The notes beneath the pieces were generated by a model. The model had not been told where the DNA came from, made no database searches, and saw only the letters and a list, made by a program, of their open reading frames with translations. Shown here in pieces: positions 1 through 11,340 of a stretch of 64,000 bases of DNA (its first letter is position 1; each line of letters begins with the position of its first letter). A program made the translations under genes and the position numbers. Source of the DNA: Mytilus trossulus. Its lineage: Eukaryota; Mollusca; Bivalvia; Mytilida; Mytilidae. The stretch is from NCBI RefSeq assembly GCF_036588685.1, contig NC_086384.1, positions 11,484,195-11,548,194 on the forward strand. The letters are read 5' to 3'.

Positions 1-2100
1 ATCTTGATATACACGGCATCCTAAACGACACTCAACATGGATTCAGAAAGAACCGTTCCTGCGAGTCACAACTTATCCTTACAATACAGGACCTGGCCAA
101 AAACATAGATCTCGGTAAGCAGATTGACCTTATCTTGCTAGATTTTTCCAAGGCATTCGATAAAGTCCCTCACGAGAGACTTTTGTACAAAGCAGAGTAC
201 TATGGGATAAGTGGGCCAACACTCCAATGGATCAGGGACTTCCTCAGCTCCAGAAATCAGAGAGTCGTTGTGGATTGTAAAACATCTCACACTGCACCAG
301 TCCAATCAGGGGTACCACAGGGGAGTGTACTTGGACCACTCATGTTCCTTCTGTTCATCAACGACCTACCGGACTATGTTCAGTCATCAACAGTCCGCCT
401 ATTCGCTGATGACTGCGTACTGTACAGAAGGTAACAGAATGATGCAGACTCGCAGTTACTACAAGAAGACATGAACAACTTGCTCAGATGGGAATCTGAT
501 TGGCAAATGGAATTCCATTCCAGCAAATGCCAACTGCTACGCGTTACCAACAAGCGCAAACCACATCTAACAAGCTACAACATTCATGGTCACAATTTAG
601 AACTGGTTGACTCGGCAAAATATCTAGGCGTCACGATACATAAAACTATTAACTGGAACACCCACATAGAGAGTATATACTAACCCTTATGGAAATATAA
701 GCCCTCTGGCACATAGTTGCGGCAGCAGTATGGCTATGCTGCGGCTTTGTTGCTGCAAACTGTTGCGGCTTCGATGCAGCGATAGCATATTTCGTATGCA
801 AATTAGTTTTCTGGCACCATAATTGCGGCTATATTCTGGCACCGTTGCGGCAATATTCTGACATCATGTTGCGGCACTGATGCGGCTATAGCGTATTTCG
901 TATGCAAATTAGTTTTCTGGCATTATGATTGTGACGCTGTTGCGGCGCTAATACGGCTATATTCTTGCATCATTTTAGTGACAAAACATGCAAATAGGCC
1001 GTGCTTTGTATAAAATGTATTGTGCCAGCAAAAACAAGTTGACAATGCATATATATGACATGCTTTCATGCATTATAAATTTTTATGCACAGGCACATAA
1101 AATAAATGTCAGCCAATGTGCCCTCAGTTTAGCATTTAATGTGTTATTTACCAAACTACAAGTATGCAATTGAACTGCTGCAAAAAAAAACCACAAACTT
1201 CACCGATACATGTATAGTGAACTCAGATGAGGCCATGTTATTGAAATACACAATGCAAGATTGATCTTTTCTATACATGCAATTACTTGATATGTGTTTA
1301 CTTACAAGTCTTCAAATCTTCAAAAAAAAAAACCAGCTAGAACACAAAATTCTTCAATACAGTTATAATCACAAGCAACATGGTGGATTTCTAACACACT
1401 TTAGTACAGGGAATAGCTAAAAACGCAGGAAATGACATCATCAAATTTTCTGGCTATATTGTGGTGCTCATTACTTTTGAAAGAAATTAGTGTCGCAATG
1501 ATGCCAGAACAATGCCGCTAGCAGCATCATCCGGCACTACTCCGGCAACAATCCTCTGGCAACCTGATTAGGTTGCAGCTATAAAGCCGCAACGCTGCGG
1601 CAATGCTGCAGCAACATTTTCAATTTTATAGCTAAAAAGGCTAATTCAACCAGGGCCTTCTTCCAAAGAAATCTTCAGCACTGTCCCCAACAAACAAAGG
1701 CTGTATGCTATACAACGCTAGTAAGACCACTGCTTGAGTATGCATGCTCAGTCTGGGACCCGTTCACCAACCTTAACATACAGAAATTATAAAGTGTGCA
1801 AAGAAGATCAGCCCGGTTTGTATTGAACAACTACCAACAAACCAGCAGTGTAACATCAATGCTAAAAACTCTACAGTGGCAACCACTAGCCGAGAGGAGG
1901 GCCAACTGCAAAGCAGTAATGATGTACAGGATAGTAAATGGCCTCGTAGCAATAACAACGCTAGAGTTACAGTCTACATCATCCGTAGCAAGAGGACACA
2001 GAACACGGTTTCTTGTACCGTATGCCAGAACTTCAACTTACAGGCATTCCTTCTTCCCAGACAACATAAGGATATGGAACAGCCTCCCACAACCTTTGGT
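1..2100 (+). pseudogene. Decayed non-LTR retrotransposon (LINE) reverse transcriptase, 3' half
   Basis: The frame is open from base 1 and shows RT blocks in order: DFSKAFDKVPH at about 138-170, SGVPQGSVLGPLMFLLFIND at about 304-366, and the catalytic FADD box at about 402-413. An in-frame TAA at 432-434 follows, then the same frame continues to 677 (thumb region, KYLGVTIHKTINWNTHI). A 953-bp insertion occupies 678-1630. The frame resumes at 1631 with the usual LINE C-terminal segment (KANSTRAFFQRNL, LLEYACSVWDPF, VQRRSARF, FFPDNIRIWNSLP), with another stop near 1788. The 5' half lies outside the window. The sequence resembles the CR1/L2/Jockey group, but the clade is not certain. It is non-functional: two stops plus the insertion. 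Confidence 0.9.
678..1630. mobile_element. 953-bp non-coding insertion inside the LINE
   Basis: Removing this block joins the two LINE halves in frame. The segment is non-coding and rich in TGCGGC/GCCGC words near both ends. It has an internal duplication of about 107 bp, seen as two copies of a segment containing TTTCGTATGCAAATTAGTTT at about 788 and 896. TATA at 674-677 and 1627-1630 may be a target-site duplication. The ends are only loosely inverted (GTTGCGGCAGCA against GTTGCTGCAGCA), so I infer a non-autonomous DNA element without naming a family. Confidence 0.65.
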
Positions 2101-2101
2101 C

Positions 2102-2336
2102 ATCAGAATCAGAATCAGAATCATCATCATCATCATCATCATCATCAGAAGAAGAAGAAGAAGAATCAGAAGAATCAGAAGAAGAAGAAGAAGAAGAAGA
2201 AGAAGAAGAAGAAGAAGAAGAAGAAGAAGAAGAAGAAGAAGAAGAAGAAGAAGAAGAAGAAGAAGAAGAAGAAGAAGAAGAAGAAGAAGAAGAAGAAGAA
2301 GAAGAAGAAGAAGAAGAAGACAACAACAAGAAACAG

Positions 2337-2389
<53 letters not shown>

Positions 2390-2582
2390 GAAGAAGAAGA
2401 AGAAGAAGAAGAAGAAGAAGAAGAAGAAGAAGAAGAAGAAGAAGAAGAAGAAGAAGAAGAAGAAGAAGAAGAAGAAGAAGAAGAAGAAGAAGAAGAAGAA
2501 GAAGAAGAAGAAGAAGAAGAAGAAGAAGAAGAAGAAGAAGAAGAAGAAGAAGAAGAAGAAGAAGAAGAAGAAGAAGAAGACA
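2102..2582 (+). repeat. Compound (CAT)n-(GAA)n microsatellite, duplicated
   Basis: Two successive blocks each consist of a CAT run (about 2120-2145 and 2338-2388), then a long pure GAA/AGA run (about 2146-2318 and 2389-2580), then the spacer CAACAACAAGAAA (about 2319 and 2581). It directly follows the LINE coding end, so it may be the expanded LINE 3' tail. Long serine, glutamate, lysine and leucine ORFs through it, on both strands, are artefacts of the trinucleotide repeat. Confidence 0.95.
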
Positions 2583-2832
2583 ACAACAAGAAAATAAAAA
2601 AAATATCTTTATCATACACCCAAGCGCCTGTAAACAATACAACTACAAGGTCTTAAAGACATGATAATATATCCACGGTCTTTAAACACAATAATAACAA
2701 ATTCGGACGGCCGAGTGTATTGGACGGAAATTGCCAATTAGGTGTACCTGATAGGAGATTCATATATGCAGAGAAGCATTTGAACATAAAATTTTAAAGT
2801 AGTTACTTTCCCCTGTACAAGAATTCTCTGTT
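2583..2832. other. Unannotated segment between microsatellite and first exon
   Basis: This is AT-rich sequence with A-rich runs just after the microsatellite, consistent with the LINE 3' end. I see no coding potential in it. Confidence 0.4.
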
Positions 2833-3280
2833 ATGATCTTTTCTGCGATGATTGTCTGTGGAACTAAATTGGCACGTTCTCCTCGGCTAGTATCATCAGC
2901 TTTTCATTGTTCCTTTTCAAGCACAACACACAGTGCCCAAAAATTAACTAAAAATGCTTTAGATAGCTTCATAAGTGACAGTCTTGACAATTTTAGTGAT
3001 GTTGAACTTGCTCCATATCGTATAAATGGATTTGTATTGGGAACAAGTTTTCAGGATGCATATATTGACTATTCCCAATATGGTGAAGATAATAACGGAA
3101 CATTTATGAACCTAAACGAAGAGAAACACAATACTTCCCTTTTTACTCCAAAAATAAAATTTTCTTCCATATTTGAAAAAAGTTTCAAGGCCCTAAAATA
3201 TGAGCGTGTTGATGATGGATGGAGTCCTAGAATAAAAATTGTCACTGATATTTTAAAGTATGGATTTATAGCAGAGAAAG
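2833..3280 (+). CDS. Exon a of the unrecognised gene
   Basis: The frame is open from 2833 and runs past the proposed donor at 3281 (aaag|gtacct) before losing protein-like composition. The codon split at 3280 is completed by the first two bases of exon b. The true 5' edge may be 2922. Confidence 0.65.
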
Positions 3281-6200
3281 GTACCTTTGAAAAACATTAT
3301 ATATACATAAAATTAAGATGTACCAAGTATAAAATGTGCATTGGCAATCAAACCACAACTTTTTTTTTTCATCATTGTTTATATTGTACATGTTGTAGTC
3401 TCATTTATTATGTTTCATCTGGAAGGGTGTCTGTCGCCCTGATTCACAGTAGCCCTAGAACCTGTTCGCAGTGAAACTGGCTAGCCAAGTGGTCATTCTC
3501 TCTGAGTCCGCTCCATGTGCCCTTCTTTTTTCCCCATTGTTTTACATGTTTAGTCATTGTTAGTTGCAGAATATTTCAAATTTGCAAATATTTGTATCGC
3601 TTCAACCAATTAATTATTTTCCCTTTGATTTGCATAGTCATGATAGTAGAATACTGGAATACAACTACATAAAGTATTGATACATGTATGCAGTAGGAAG
3701 CAGGACAAATCGCCCCACTGGCAAAACACCCCACACCAAATCACCCCACTTTTTCACAAACTCGCCCCACTATTAAAAAAATCAAGTAATTGCCCCAACC
3801 TGGTTAATCAACTCGCCCCACTTTTTAAAAAATCTCCTCATTTGTGTTTAGGGTTAAATCCAGTTAATTTTTCCAATGTCAACTCGCCCCACTTAATGAA
3901 AAAAGGAAAATTCTACTTCTACATACAATTTTCAGGTCTACCAACTAGCCGCACTTAAATAAAAACTTATTTTGATTTTTGTAATCTACACAGAATACAA
4001 AAACAAAAGAAATTTATTAAACTTTTTTAACATTCTTAAAATATAATTGCAAATACATTTTCGTATCATTATTAGAGAATAACTTTATACTTGTAAGCTA
4101 AGTTATTTGTATAGCAATTGAAAAGAAACCTGTTAATTGTATCATAATCATACAATTGATGCATGATTGACATTTATATATAAATGTATAACTTTATTGC
4201 AAAAACAGAGTTTTTAACAGCTATTTGTTTTTATAGCACTACGTTGAAGGCTTTCAAAGGTATTGATGTGGGCAGGGACAAAGATATACAACGGGATTGC
4301 ATCATTTTTATAAGTGGTTTATCTATTTGTCATGAGTGGGGCCAGTTGACAGACCGAAAATGAACTTGTAAAATGATCCTTTACATGATTTGCAATTCGT
4401 ACATCATGGTTTTAACTTATTCCAAGCTGTCAGACTAGTTTATCAAAACAAAACGTTCCTTTTTATTCTTAATACATCAAAGACATTGTCACAAGTATTA
4501 CAATTCAACAATAAGTGAAATTTAATGACATTCAAAAATAATGTGTAATGCTCCAAAACATGCCATCAATTTTTGAATATTTCCATGCCATTTTTTATAC
4601 CATATATAAACATGATGCTTAGAGCATTTCAACGTAAATGCCCTTAATATATTTTTGTTTGAAGTACATACTGTATATACATTGTACATGTACAAATGAA
4701 GTGGCCCCTACAGAAAAAAGAGTTGAGGGCCAGTTGATGGCCATGTGGCGGACAGTTGAGGGCTAGCTGTTTTAGGCAAAATAGTTGAGGGCTAGGTGTT
4801 GAGCATCTTAGCTCAACTCAAACCTGGCAAAGCACTATGTGTTGGATATATGTCGCTCAACTGGCCCTCAACTGAAGCTGGCCATTAAGTTGAGGAAAAG
4901 TTGAGCAATTGATCTTTGGTTTTCATATAGTTGAGCAAAAGTTCAGCATTCAGACTTTGAAATTTTTGTAGTTGAGGAAAAGTTGAGCATTCAGACTTTG
5001 AAATTTTTGTAGTTGAGGAAAAGTTGAGCGTTCAGACTTTGATTTTTTTTTTATAGTTGAGCAAAAGTTGAGCAATTAGAAATATGACCTGGTGATATAA
5101 ATGTTATGTGCCATCTGTTTTATCAGTCTTTTGTGCAAATGGACAGGAAGTACTATTATAAATGTACACAGTGTTTGAGGCAAAATTAAGGGAAGCACAT
5201 GTACTTATACATTTTTCTGTAATTTAACTTAACTAAATCTTTGACATAAAGATAAAAAACAAACAGTATTTCTTTCATTATAAGATATATCAAATATTCA
5301 AGATTTATGTAATTAACAGTTAGTATATATGGGACAATTCTCAAAATGATCACACTGTCACAGTACCCAAAAGTACCTCAAACATTTAAAATTTGAACTG
5401 GGTTTGAGCATGCACATGGCAAGCAAAGATGTCTTCTAGCTATCATGAATAAAAAATGAATTTTACAATGAATGTAGATAAAAAAGTTACAAATAATTGT
5501 ATTGACATTGAAAAGTGCAGTGTTTTCTTCTGATGACATGCATGACATGACTCTTGGATTTAGGAAGATTGATGTTTTAACACATATTTCTGGAAACATC
5601 TTTTGGTAAGTACATTGGATTAGATTTGATTTCCACCATTTTGAATAAGTGTATAATTATGCCATTTTAGTTCAAAACAGTGATATTTAAAGTGTTTTCT
5701 AAAATTATAAACTTTAAAGAGTGAAGAAAACATTGAGACTATATTTATGCATTAATTTATATATTGTCAAAATGTGTAAGACAGGAGACATGTTTATTTT
5801 ACTATTGGTATAAAACTAGAGATCTATTTTAATTTGCTAGATAACTTCTAAAAAACAAGGATAAAGCACAGTAGTCTGTTGTGAGTTGAGATCTTTCAGC
5901 TGTATTTTGGCTATAAAAATACACAATTTATATTTATTTTTCTACAATGTGTAGTTACATCAGTTTGCAATTACCACATAATGCTCAACTTTTAAAGACC
6001 TAGCCCTCAACTTTTAATGACCTGGCCCACATCTTTTGGCCACCTAGCCCTCAACTTTTGATGACCTGGTCCTCAACTGTTGGCCAGGTAGCCCTCAACT
6101 TTAATTGCTCAACTGTTGGACACCTAGCCCTCAACTATGATATTTTCTCAACGTTGCTCAACTAATTTGCATAAAGTTGAGCATTGATAGTTGAGGGCTA

Positions 6201-8304
6201 CCTAATTTGCATGGCAAAAATCCAGCTATCCTTCAACTGGCCCTCAACTATTTGCTCAACTGTTGGCCAGCTATCCCTCAACTGGCGGCCAGTTGAGCAA
6301 TGCAGTTGGCCTAGTGATCATTTTTTTCTGTATGGGGGGGTAACATTTACCTTTTCATTAAAAAAGGTATATGAAATAATTTGGCAGATTCAAAACTTTT
6401 ATCCATACATGTAACTTTTAAAATGCACTATATAGAAATTTAGACCTCTATGAGTCAAAAGCAGATTTAGACTTATTTATGTCTGATCTCTGACTGCTAT
6501 ACAATGTAGCATGCTATAGTCATGATAGTAGTCTTTTAAAAAAAGTGTACATACATGCATTCAATGATTCATCTTCCAATGCAATCATTTTCTTTGAGAA
6601 ATTTTACACTATATTAAAGCAAGTTAAACTAGTAAGTCATAATATCTTGACTCATTTCTCCCAATTTTTTTCTTTATATACTTTTAAATTATTCCATTTT
6701 TTTAGGGTTACTTACTTTACTGCTGACAACCAAAATGAAAAGAATAAACAAAACAAAACAACACAACAATTTTTATTTACTACGATGGAAGCAATATATC
6801 TAAGCTTGCTTTTAACATGTTTAACAATGTTTAACATGTTAGGTGTATAAAAATTAATAAATTTAAAGACTAAACAGTCATGCTAAAAAAAACACTATCA
6901 TATTCAATTTAATCATTAAAGATGTATAACATTTTATGCATTTTTTTTTTAATTTTCAGAGTTTCATGAAATGTGCCTTCAGAAAGTTCGTTATATACCA
7001 AATCAAATTCATGAAGAATTATACATCACAACCATCTTAACAAACCACCTATTCTCTAGGCTGACATCTGTCGGGGGATATTTAAGATTTGTAGCCAATA
7101 ACAACACTGACAAGTCAAAGTTTGAGATGTGTCCTTGCAGACATTGTGATGATGAAATACTTTTAGGAAATACTGGAATTGGTAAGTGTGATTAAGGGGA
7201 GATAAGTATGGTTAAGGGAGATAAGAGGTAAATACTAATGAGACTGCCATACAATAATTCGACTAATCAGAAATTATATTTACAGACGATTGCATCGAGT
7301 GTAGGTATAAGTAATATCTTTGGTTAGCTTGCTAGCTAGCTGAACTGTTAAGTCATTATTAGGTCAGGTATACTACCTTCCAAAGTAGTCTAGAAGATGT
7401 GGTATGATTACAAATGAGACAAGACACCAAATGACACAGAAATTAGCAACTGCATGTATAGTTCAATGAACAGGCTTAAACAATTAGCAAAGCCCATATA
7501 GTCCGCTATAATATATAACAATTATTATATGTGTAAACGCTTTAGTATTAATGTATAATAAAATAATATTAATATAAATCTTTTCAGTGCTATGCTTACA
7601 AAAATACATATGTCACATTAGAATAATTACTATGGGACATCACTTATTTTTATCAATTAATTAAGAAATAATTTAAAATTACAGGAAGTGAGTATTTATT
7701 TTATGGACAACCTGATGTTAAACTTTATACACAGGGTGGTGATTTCTTCAACATTGTGTACCCATCAGAGGACAATAGGTATCTGGAGGAAATGGATGGA
7801 CCAAATATAAGTGATTCTGACAATTATAATACAAGCCATGCCCTGAGATATAGGAAAAATATTTCAAAATTTATTTCTCAAGTTATTACTTTTTCCTTTT
7901 ACCAAAGATCTTTACAAAAAAGGAAACATATAAAATTCACATCAACTTTAATACCAACACTGGCAGTAACTGAAAATCATTTTGATATATATATGTATGA
8001 CTGCGAGAATGACATTCTATTAAGAAACTATGGAGAACCTATACCGCTATGGAATGAAGCACCATCAGAGTCAACATATGAAACATTAAACATGTCGTCA
8101 GTTTTAATGCTTTGGATGGTACTGAATCACATGACATTACCACCATGTCTTTCGGATGAAGATATGAATAATCTCAAGGGAACATGTGACTTTCTTCCAC
8201 ACATTTCTCAGGCACGTAAACAACTTATTGAGAACACAGTGGACCAGAAAAAAAGATTTCATCCTGTGAAACCAGATGGGGAGAGGGAGCTACTTTCAAT
8301 GTAG
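2833..8304 (+). CDS. Unrecognised three-exon protein gene (5' end uncertain)
   Basis: The exons are 2833-or-2922..3280, 6960..7181 and 7685..8304, stop TAG at 8302-8304. Both introns are GT-AG and phase 1, and the frame joins correctly (AEK|E|FHE and TGI|G|SEY), giving about 429 aa if ATG 2833 is used. An alternative 5' boundary is the strong acceptor tttcattgttccttttcaag ending at 2921, which would imply exons upstream. The protein is acidic at its start, has a CPCRHC cluster near residue 205, a GQPDV motif near 231-235, then QVITFSFYQ near 289-297 and a hydrophobic SSVLMLWMVLNHM segment near the C-terminus. GxPDV followed by a Q-containing helix is reminiscent of PD-(D/E)XK nuclease folds, but I see no clear E/D-x-K strand, so no enzymatic role is claimed. 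It is convergent with the minus-strand gene ending at 13632. Confidence 0.75.
3710..3956 (+). repeat. Degenerate tandem array with core CGCCCCACT
   Basis: Within intron 1, the motif AACTCGCCCCACTTTTT and variants occurs about seven times at irregular 15-50-bp spacing. A 93-aa open frame (3677-3958) across it is a by-product. Confidence 0.6.
4705..6338. mobile_element. Foldback-type element with TTGAGGGC/TTGAGCA terminal arrays
   Basis: The outer ends pair as CCCCTACAGAAAAAA (4705-4719) and TTTTTTTCTGTATGGGG (about 6321-6337). Inside the left end (4720-5075) are many copies of GTTGAGGGC and AGTTGAGCA; inside the right end (5980-6310) the reverse complements GCCCTCAAC and TGCTCAACT dominate. 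At 4920-5060 a unit containing TTCAGACTTTGAAATTTTTG is repeated in tandem. The middle has no coding potential. It lies in the first intron of the unrecognised gene. I infer a non-autonomous DNA transposon. Confidence 0.7.
6339..6959. other. Intron remainder, nothing recognised
   Basis: This is AT-rich intronic sequence. A 101-aa open frame (6545-6850) is low-complexity and lacks domain features. Confidence 0.4.
6960..7181 (+). CDS. Exon b of the unrecognised gene
   Basis: It is preceded by a T-rich tract and the acceptor ttttcag at 6953-6959, and followed by a consensus donor g|gtaagtg at 7182. It encodes about 74 residues including RYIPNQIHEELY and CPCRHCDD. Phase 1 on both sides. Confidence 0.8.
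7391..7512 (+). repeat. Interspersed repeat family A, partial copy
   Basis: It opens with AGAAGATGTGGTATGATT and contains ACACCAAATGACACAGAAAT and AGCAAAGCCCATA, all shared with other copies (10226, 29918, 36681, 53053 and 54481). It lies in intron 2 of the unrecognised gene. Confidence 0.75.
7685..8304 (+). CDS. Exon c (terminal) of the unrecognised gene
   Basis: The acceptor is ttacag ending at 7684. The exon reads 206 residues to TAG at 8302-8304. It holds GQPDVKLY, QVITFSFYQ and MYDCENDILL. AATAAA occurs at 8306-8311, directly after the stop; whether it is used is unknown. Confidence 0.82.
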
Positions 8305-8371
8305 AAATAAAAACAATTGACAACTCATCTCTGACTTCAACAGGGATACAAGTTAATACCTGTGACTTTTT

Positions 8372-9095
8372 TAATGCCCACCCTGTAGTGGAGGGGCATT
8401 AAGTTTTACCCCTGTCCTTCCTTCCGATAGTTGGTTTCTGTTCTCTAACTTTACTTTGCCTCAATCAAATGTTATGAAACTTAAACAACATGCTAAGGAC
8501 CATAAAACACCACCCAAGTTTGAGTTTTGATCATATCAGTTTACCTTTCTAGAGTTATGCCCCTTTACAAATGGAAAAATGGGTGAATTTTTTGTTTCTG
8601 ATCTCTAACTTATGTTTGCCACAACCAAATATGTTATGAAGATTGTACGCAATGCTTATATATAGATATAGGAAGATGTGGTGTGAGTGCCAATGTTACA
8701 ACTCTCCATCCAAATAACAATTTAAAAAAAAGTAAACCATTATAGGTCAATGTACGTCCTTCTACACCGAGCCTTGGCTCACACAGAACAACAAGCTATA
8801 AAGGGCCCCAAAATTACTAGTGTAAAACCATTAAAACGGGAAAACCAACAGTTTAATCTATATAAAATTAACTAGAAACACGTATATATTACATAAACAA
8901 AGGACAACTACTGTACATTATTATAACCACATATCACAGATCAAGTTTGAATTTTGATAGTGTAAGTTTAACTGTTTTAGAGCTATGTCCCTTTACAAAT
9001 GGAAAAATTGCTGAGTTTTGTTTTGTTTCCGTTCTCTTTCATTAGTTTGCCTCAGCCAAATGTTATGAATTCTTATTGCCACATAAGGTTAACAT
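8372..9095 (+). repeat. Bivalve-type interspersed repeat with repeating internal units, interrupted
   Basis: It starts with a GGGGCATTAAG end and then repeats a unit containing CTCTAACTTTACTTTGCCTC, AACCAAATGTTATGAA and TATGCCCCTTTACAAATGG at about 8440, 8610 and 9040. The second unit is split by a family B copy at 8662-8905. Non-coding. Confidence 0.65.
8662..8905 (+). repeat. Interspersed repeat family B, near full copy
   Basis: It runs from AGGAAGATGTGGTGTGAGTG through CCATCCAAATAACAATTT, GAGCCTTGGCTCACAC and GGGCCCCAAAATTACTAGTG to AAACACGTATATATTACAT. The same series appears at 18431-18680 (-), 38773-38960 (-) and 61341-61605 (+). It is nested in another repeat. Confidence 0.8.
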
Positions 9096-9106
9096 GGTTG
9101 AAAAAG

Positions 9107-9345
9107 TAGGGTGAAAAATTTCAGAGGGACATTCAAACTTGTATGTAAAAAATATACAAAATAAACTAGACACCTTGGCAAAAAATAGAAATAGACCAAC
9201 AGATAAATAACCATACACATACACAATGTAAGAAAACATAAGACTGAGCAATTCATACCCCAACAAAAACTGTAGGTGAGCTCAGATACAGTACTCTGAA
9301 AAGGTAAGCAGATCCTGCTCCACATGTAGCACCAGTCATGTTGAT
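9107..9345 (+). repeat. Interspersed repeat family C, diverged copy
   Basis: It shares the series GAGGGACATTCAAACT, then ATAGACCAACAGATAAATAA, AAGACTGAGCAA and GTAAGCAGATCCTGCTCCAC with clearer copies at 35461, 43256, 49132 and (reverse) 60772. Open frames on the minus strand here are incidental. Confidence 0.7.
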
Positions 9346-9992
9346 TGTATACAAACCTTGCAATGAGTTACAGAAAATTATTAATTTATTTGAAAGTGAT
9401 ACTAAAAATCTTTTTTCTTTTATGTCTTTGAGATGGGTATGTGTGAGAATTCTGCTTCATATTCTTCTACTTTATTCTTTCCTCCTCTATCTGGAGTAAA
9501 ATCATTACTGTTATAAGAACTATCGACTTGATTAAAAATTATGCAAGTTGCTATTTTTGTTTTTGAGTCACGGCAAATTACCAGTTTTGAGCGATTTTTC
9601 ACCTAAAATCAAGGTTTTCACCCAAAATTAACAATTTCCCTTCATCCAACCATTTTCGATTTTTTTATGTTCAACAGTAGACCTAAATCAGCTAGAAAAA
9701 CTAGAAGAACATTCTGTTGCAATTAGTTTGAGGTTTGGTCATATTTTGGCTAGAATGACTGGACTATACCAGATGTGCATCTATCACTGTAAGCAACTGT
9801 GGTCATGTGCAGGAACTAATTTACAGTGAGAAAATAAAAAATTGGTGCACTTTTTTTTTTTATAGTACAAAAAGAGGTGGTATGTAACGTGTAAGGGTAC
9901 GAAATACAATTATGTCTGTTGAAACTATGTTGTCAATAAAAAAGGCAAATATTTTGGTAACATCTTCAATGCATTGTTAAAGTGAAATTTGT
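9346..9992. other. Intergenic, nothing recognised
   Basis: AT-rich sequence with no protein-like frame and no repeat I recognise. Confidence 0.4.
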
Positions 9993-10820
9993 GTGGTCCT
10001 TTACAAATTTGTGTCTACACTCCCTCTCCTTTGTAACAATAGTTTCTATGGTGAAATTTCTCTTTGTTTCACTTATGTTAAAAGTTATGATAAAAGTTTT
10101 CACTTAAAAAATAAATGTTTTACTACAAATATCACTTATTTCATGAACATGAAATCAAGGTCAGATGAACACTGCCAGACAGACATTTGCATTTTACAAT
10201 CATTTCCTACACTTATTATTGCTTAATAAGGCCGTTAGTTTTCTCGTTTAAATTGTTTTACATTGTCTTATCAGGGCCTTTTATAGCTGACTATGTGGCA
10301 TGGGCTTTGCTCATTGTTGAAGGCCGTACTGTGACCTTATAGTTGTTAATGTCTGTGTCATTTTGGTCTCTTCTGGACAGGTGTTTCATTGGCAATCATA
10401 CCACATCTTCTTTTTTATATTTAGTCTCTGATGAACTTACAAAACTACGAAATCATATGGTTACCATGACAAATGAACCAAAAAACTGAGGTCAAAGTCA
10501 TATGAAAACTGCCAGACAGATATGAACATCTTACAATAACTCTGTACATCAATTATAATTGATCTATTGTTTTTAGTATTTGATGAACTGACAAAACCAT
10601 GAACATCTGATCAAACAGTGACCTTAATGAACCTTAAAATGTGGTCAATTTCATAAGATAGACATGTACACCCAACAATTACTTCACAAACAAAATACAT
10701 GTGTATAGTGGCTCTATTGCTCAAAAGTATCTTAGAAATGAACCAACCACATTGTTTAAGAACCATGAAAATAGAGGTCACGGTTAAATGAAAAAATAGA
10801 GTTTACATGCACAGCTGACT
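9993..10820. repeat. Interspersed repeat with recurring CTGCCAGACAGA units, interrupted
   Basis: Two segments flank a family A insertion at 10226-10420. Both carry GGTCA...ATGAA.ACTGCCAGACAGA (about 10160 and 10495), and the second contains several diverged GATGAACTGACAAAACCATGAA-type words. It resembles a common bivalve repeat from memory. Non-coding. Confidence 0.5.
10226..10420 (-). repeat. Interspersed repeat family A (reverse), nested
   Basis: It reads AAGGCCGTTAGTTTTCTCGT through GGGCCTTTTATAGCTGACTA, ATTGTTGAAGGCCGTACTGT and ATTGGCAATCATACCACATC. It interrupts the surrounding repeat. Confidence 0.8.
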
Positions 10821-11089
10821 AATATGTATGTATATGGAAATAATGATCATTTTTTAGAGCTATCAGACTCTTTAAATGTAAACGTCCTCCTAAATAACTT
10901 CATCATCACAAATGAACTATGTCATGGAAGAAATAAATTTTGCTATAAAGTTCAACATTTCCAAGCACCTACTTGTGATAATGTATGCTTAAAGATACAG
11001 ACTTGCACCATAAATTCCCGTTACATAATCAGCATTAATTGGTCCCTTTGATAATTATATTATATTTGTCAAATATTACTATTTTGATT

Positions 11090-11340
11090 TATGTGGTGTT
11101 GCTTAATGCTGCTTGATGCATATTTTTTTAGTTTGCCATTTATTTCAAATCAGGTGGCTTGTTATGGTTTGTCTTATTTTCATTTTTTTTATGTTAGTGG
11201 TCTTTTTTTATTATGTGTTATAATGTATGGATTTTACTCATTGACGAAGGTAGAGCCCATACTTTATAACATTCAAGTCATTGGTTTATGGTGGATAGTA
11301 GCTGTTGTCTCTTTGCCAAGCATACCACTTCTCCTTAGTT
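11090..11340 (-). repeat. Strongly decayed family A-like copy
   Basis: The end TCTTTGCCAAGCATACCACT and the earlier CTCATTGACGAAGGTAGAGC match family A with many changes. The 106-aa open frame across it (11091-11411) has no domain features. Confidence 0.4.

Noticed and set aside
211..474. Overlapping 87-aa ORF inside the LINE
   Set aside because: It is an alternate frame of the RT sequence.
1796..2664. Long ORFs on both strands rich in S, E, K, R, L or D
   Set aside because: They are translations of the CAT/GAA microsatellite in all frames and are not proteins, apart from the LINE remnant at the left.
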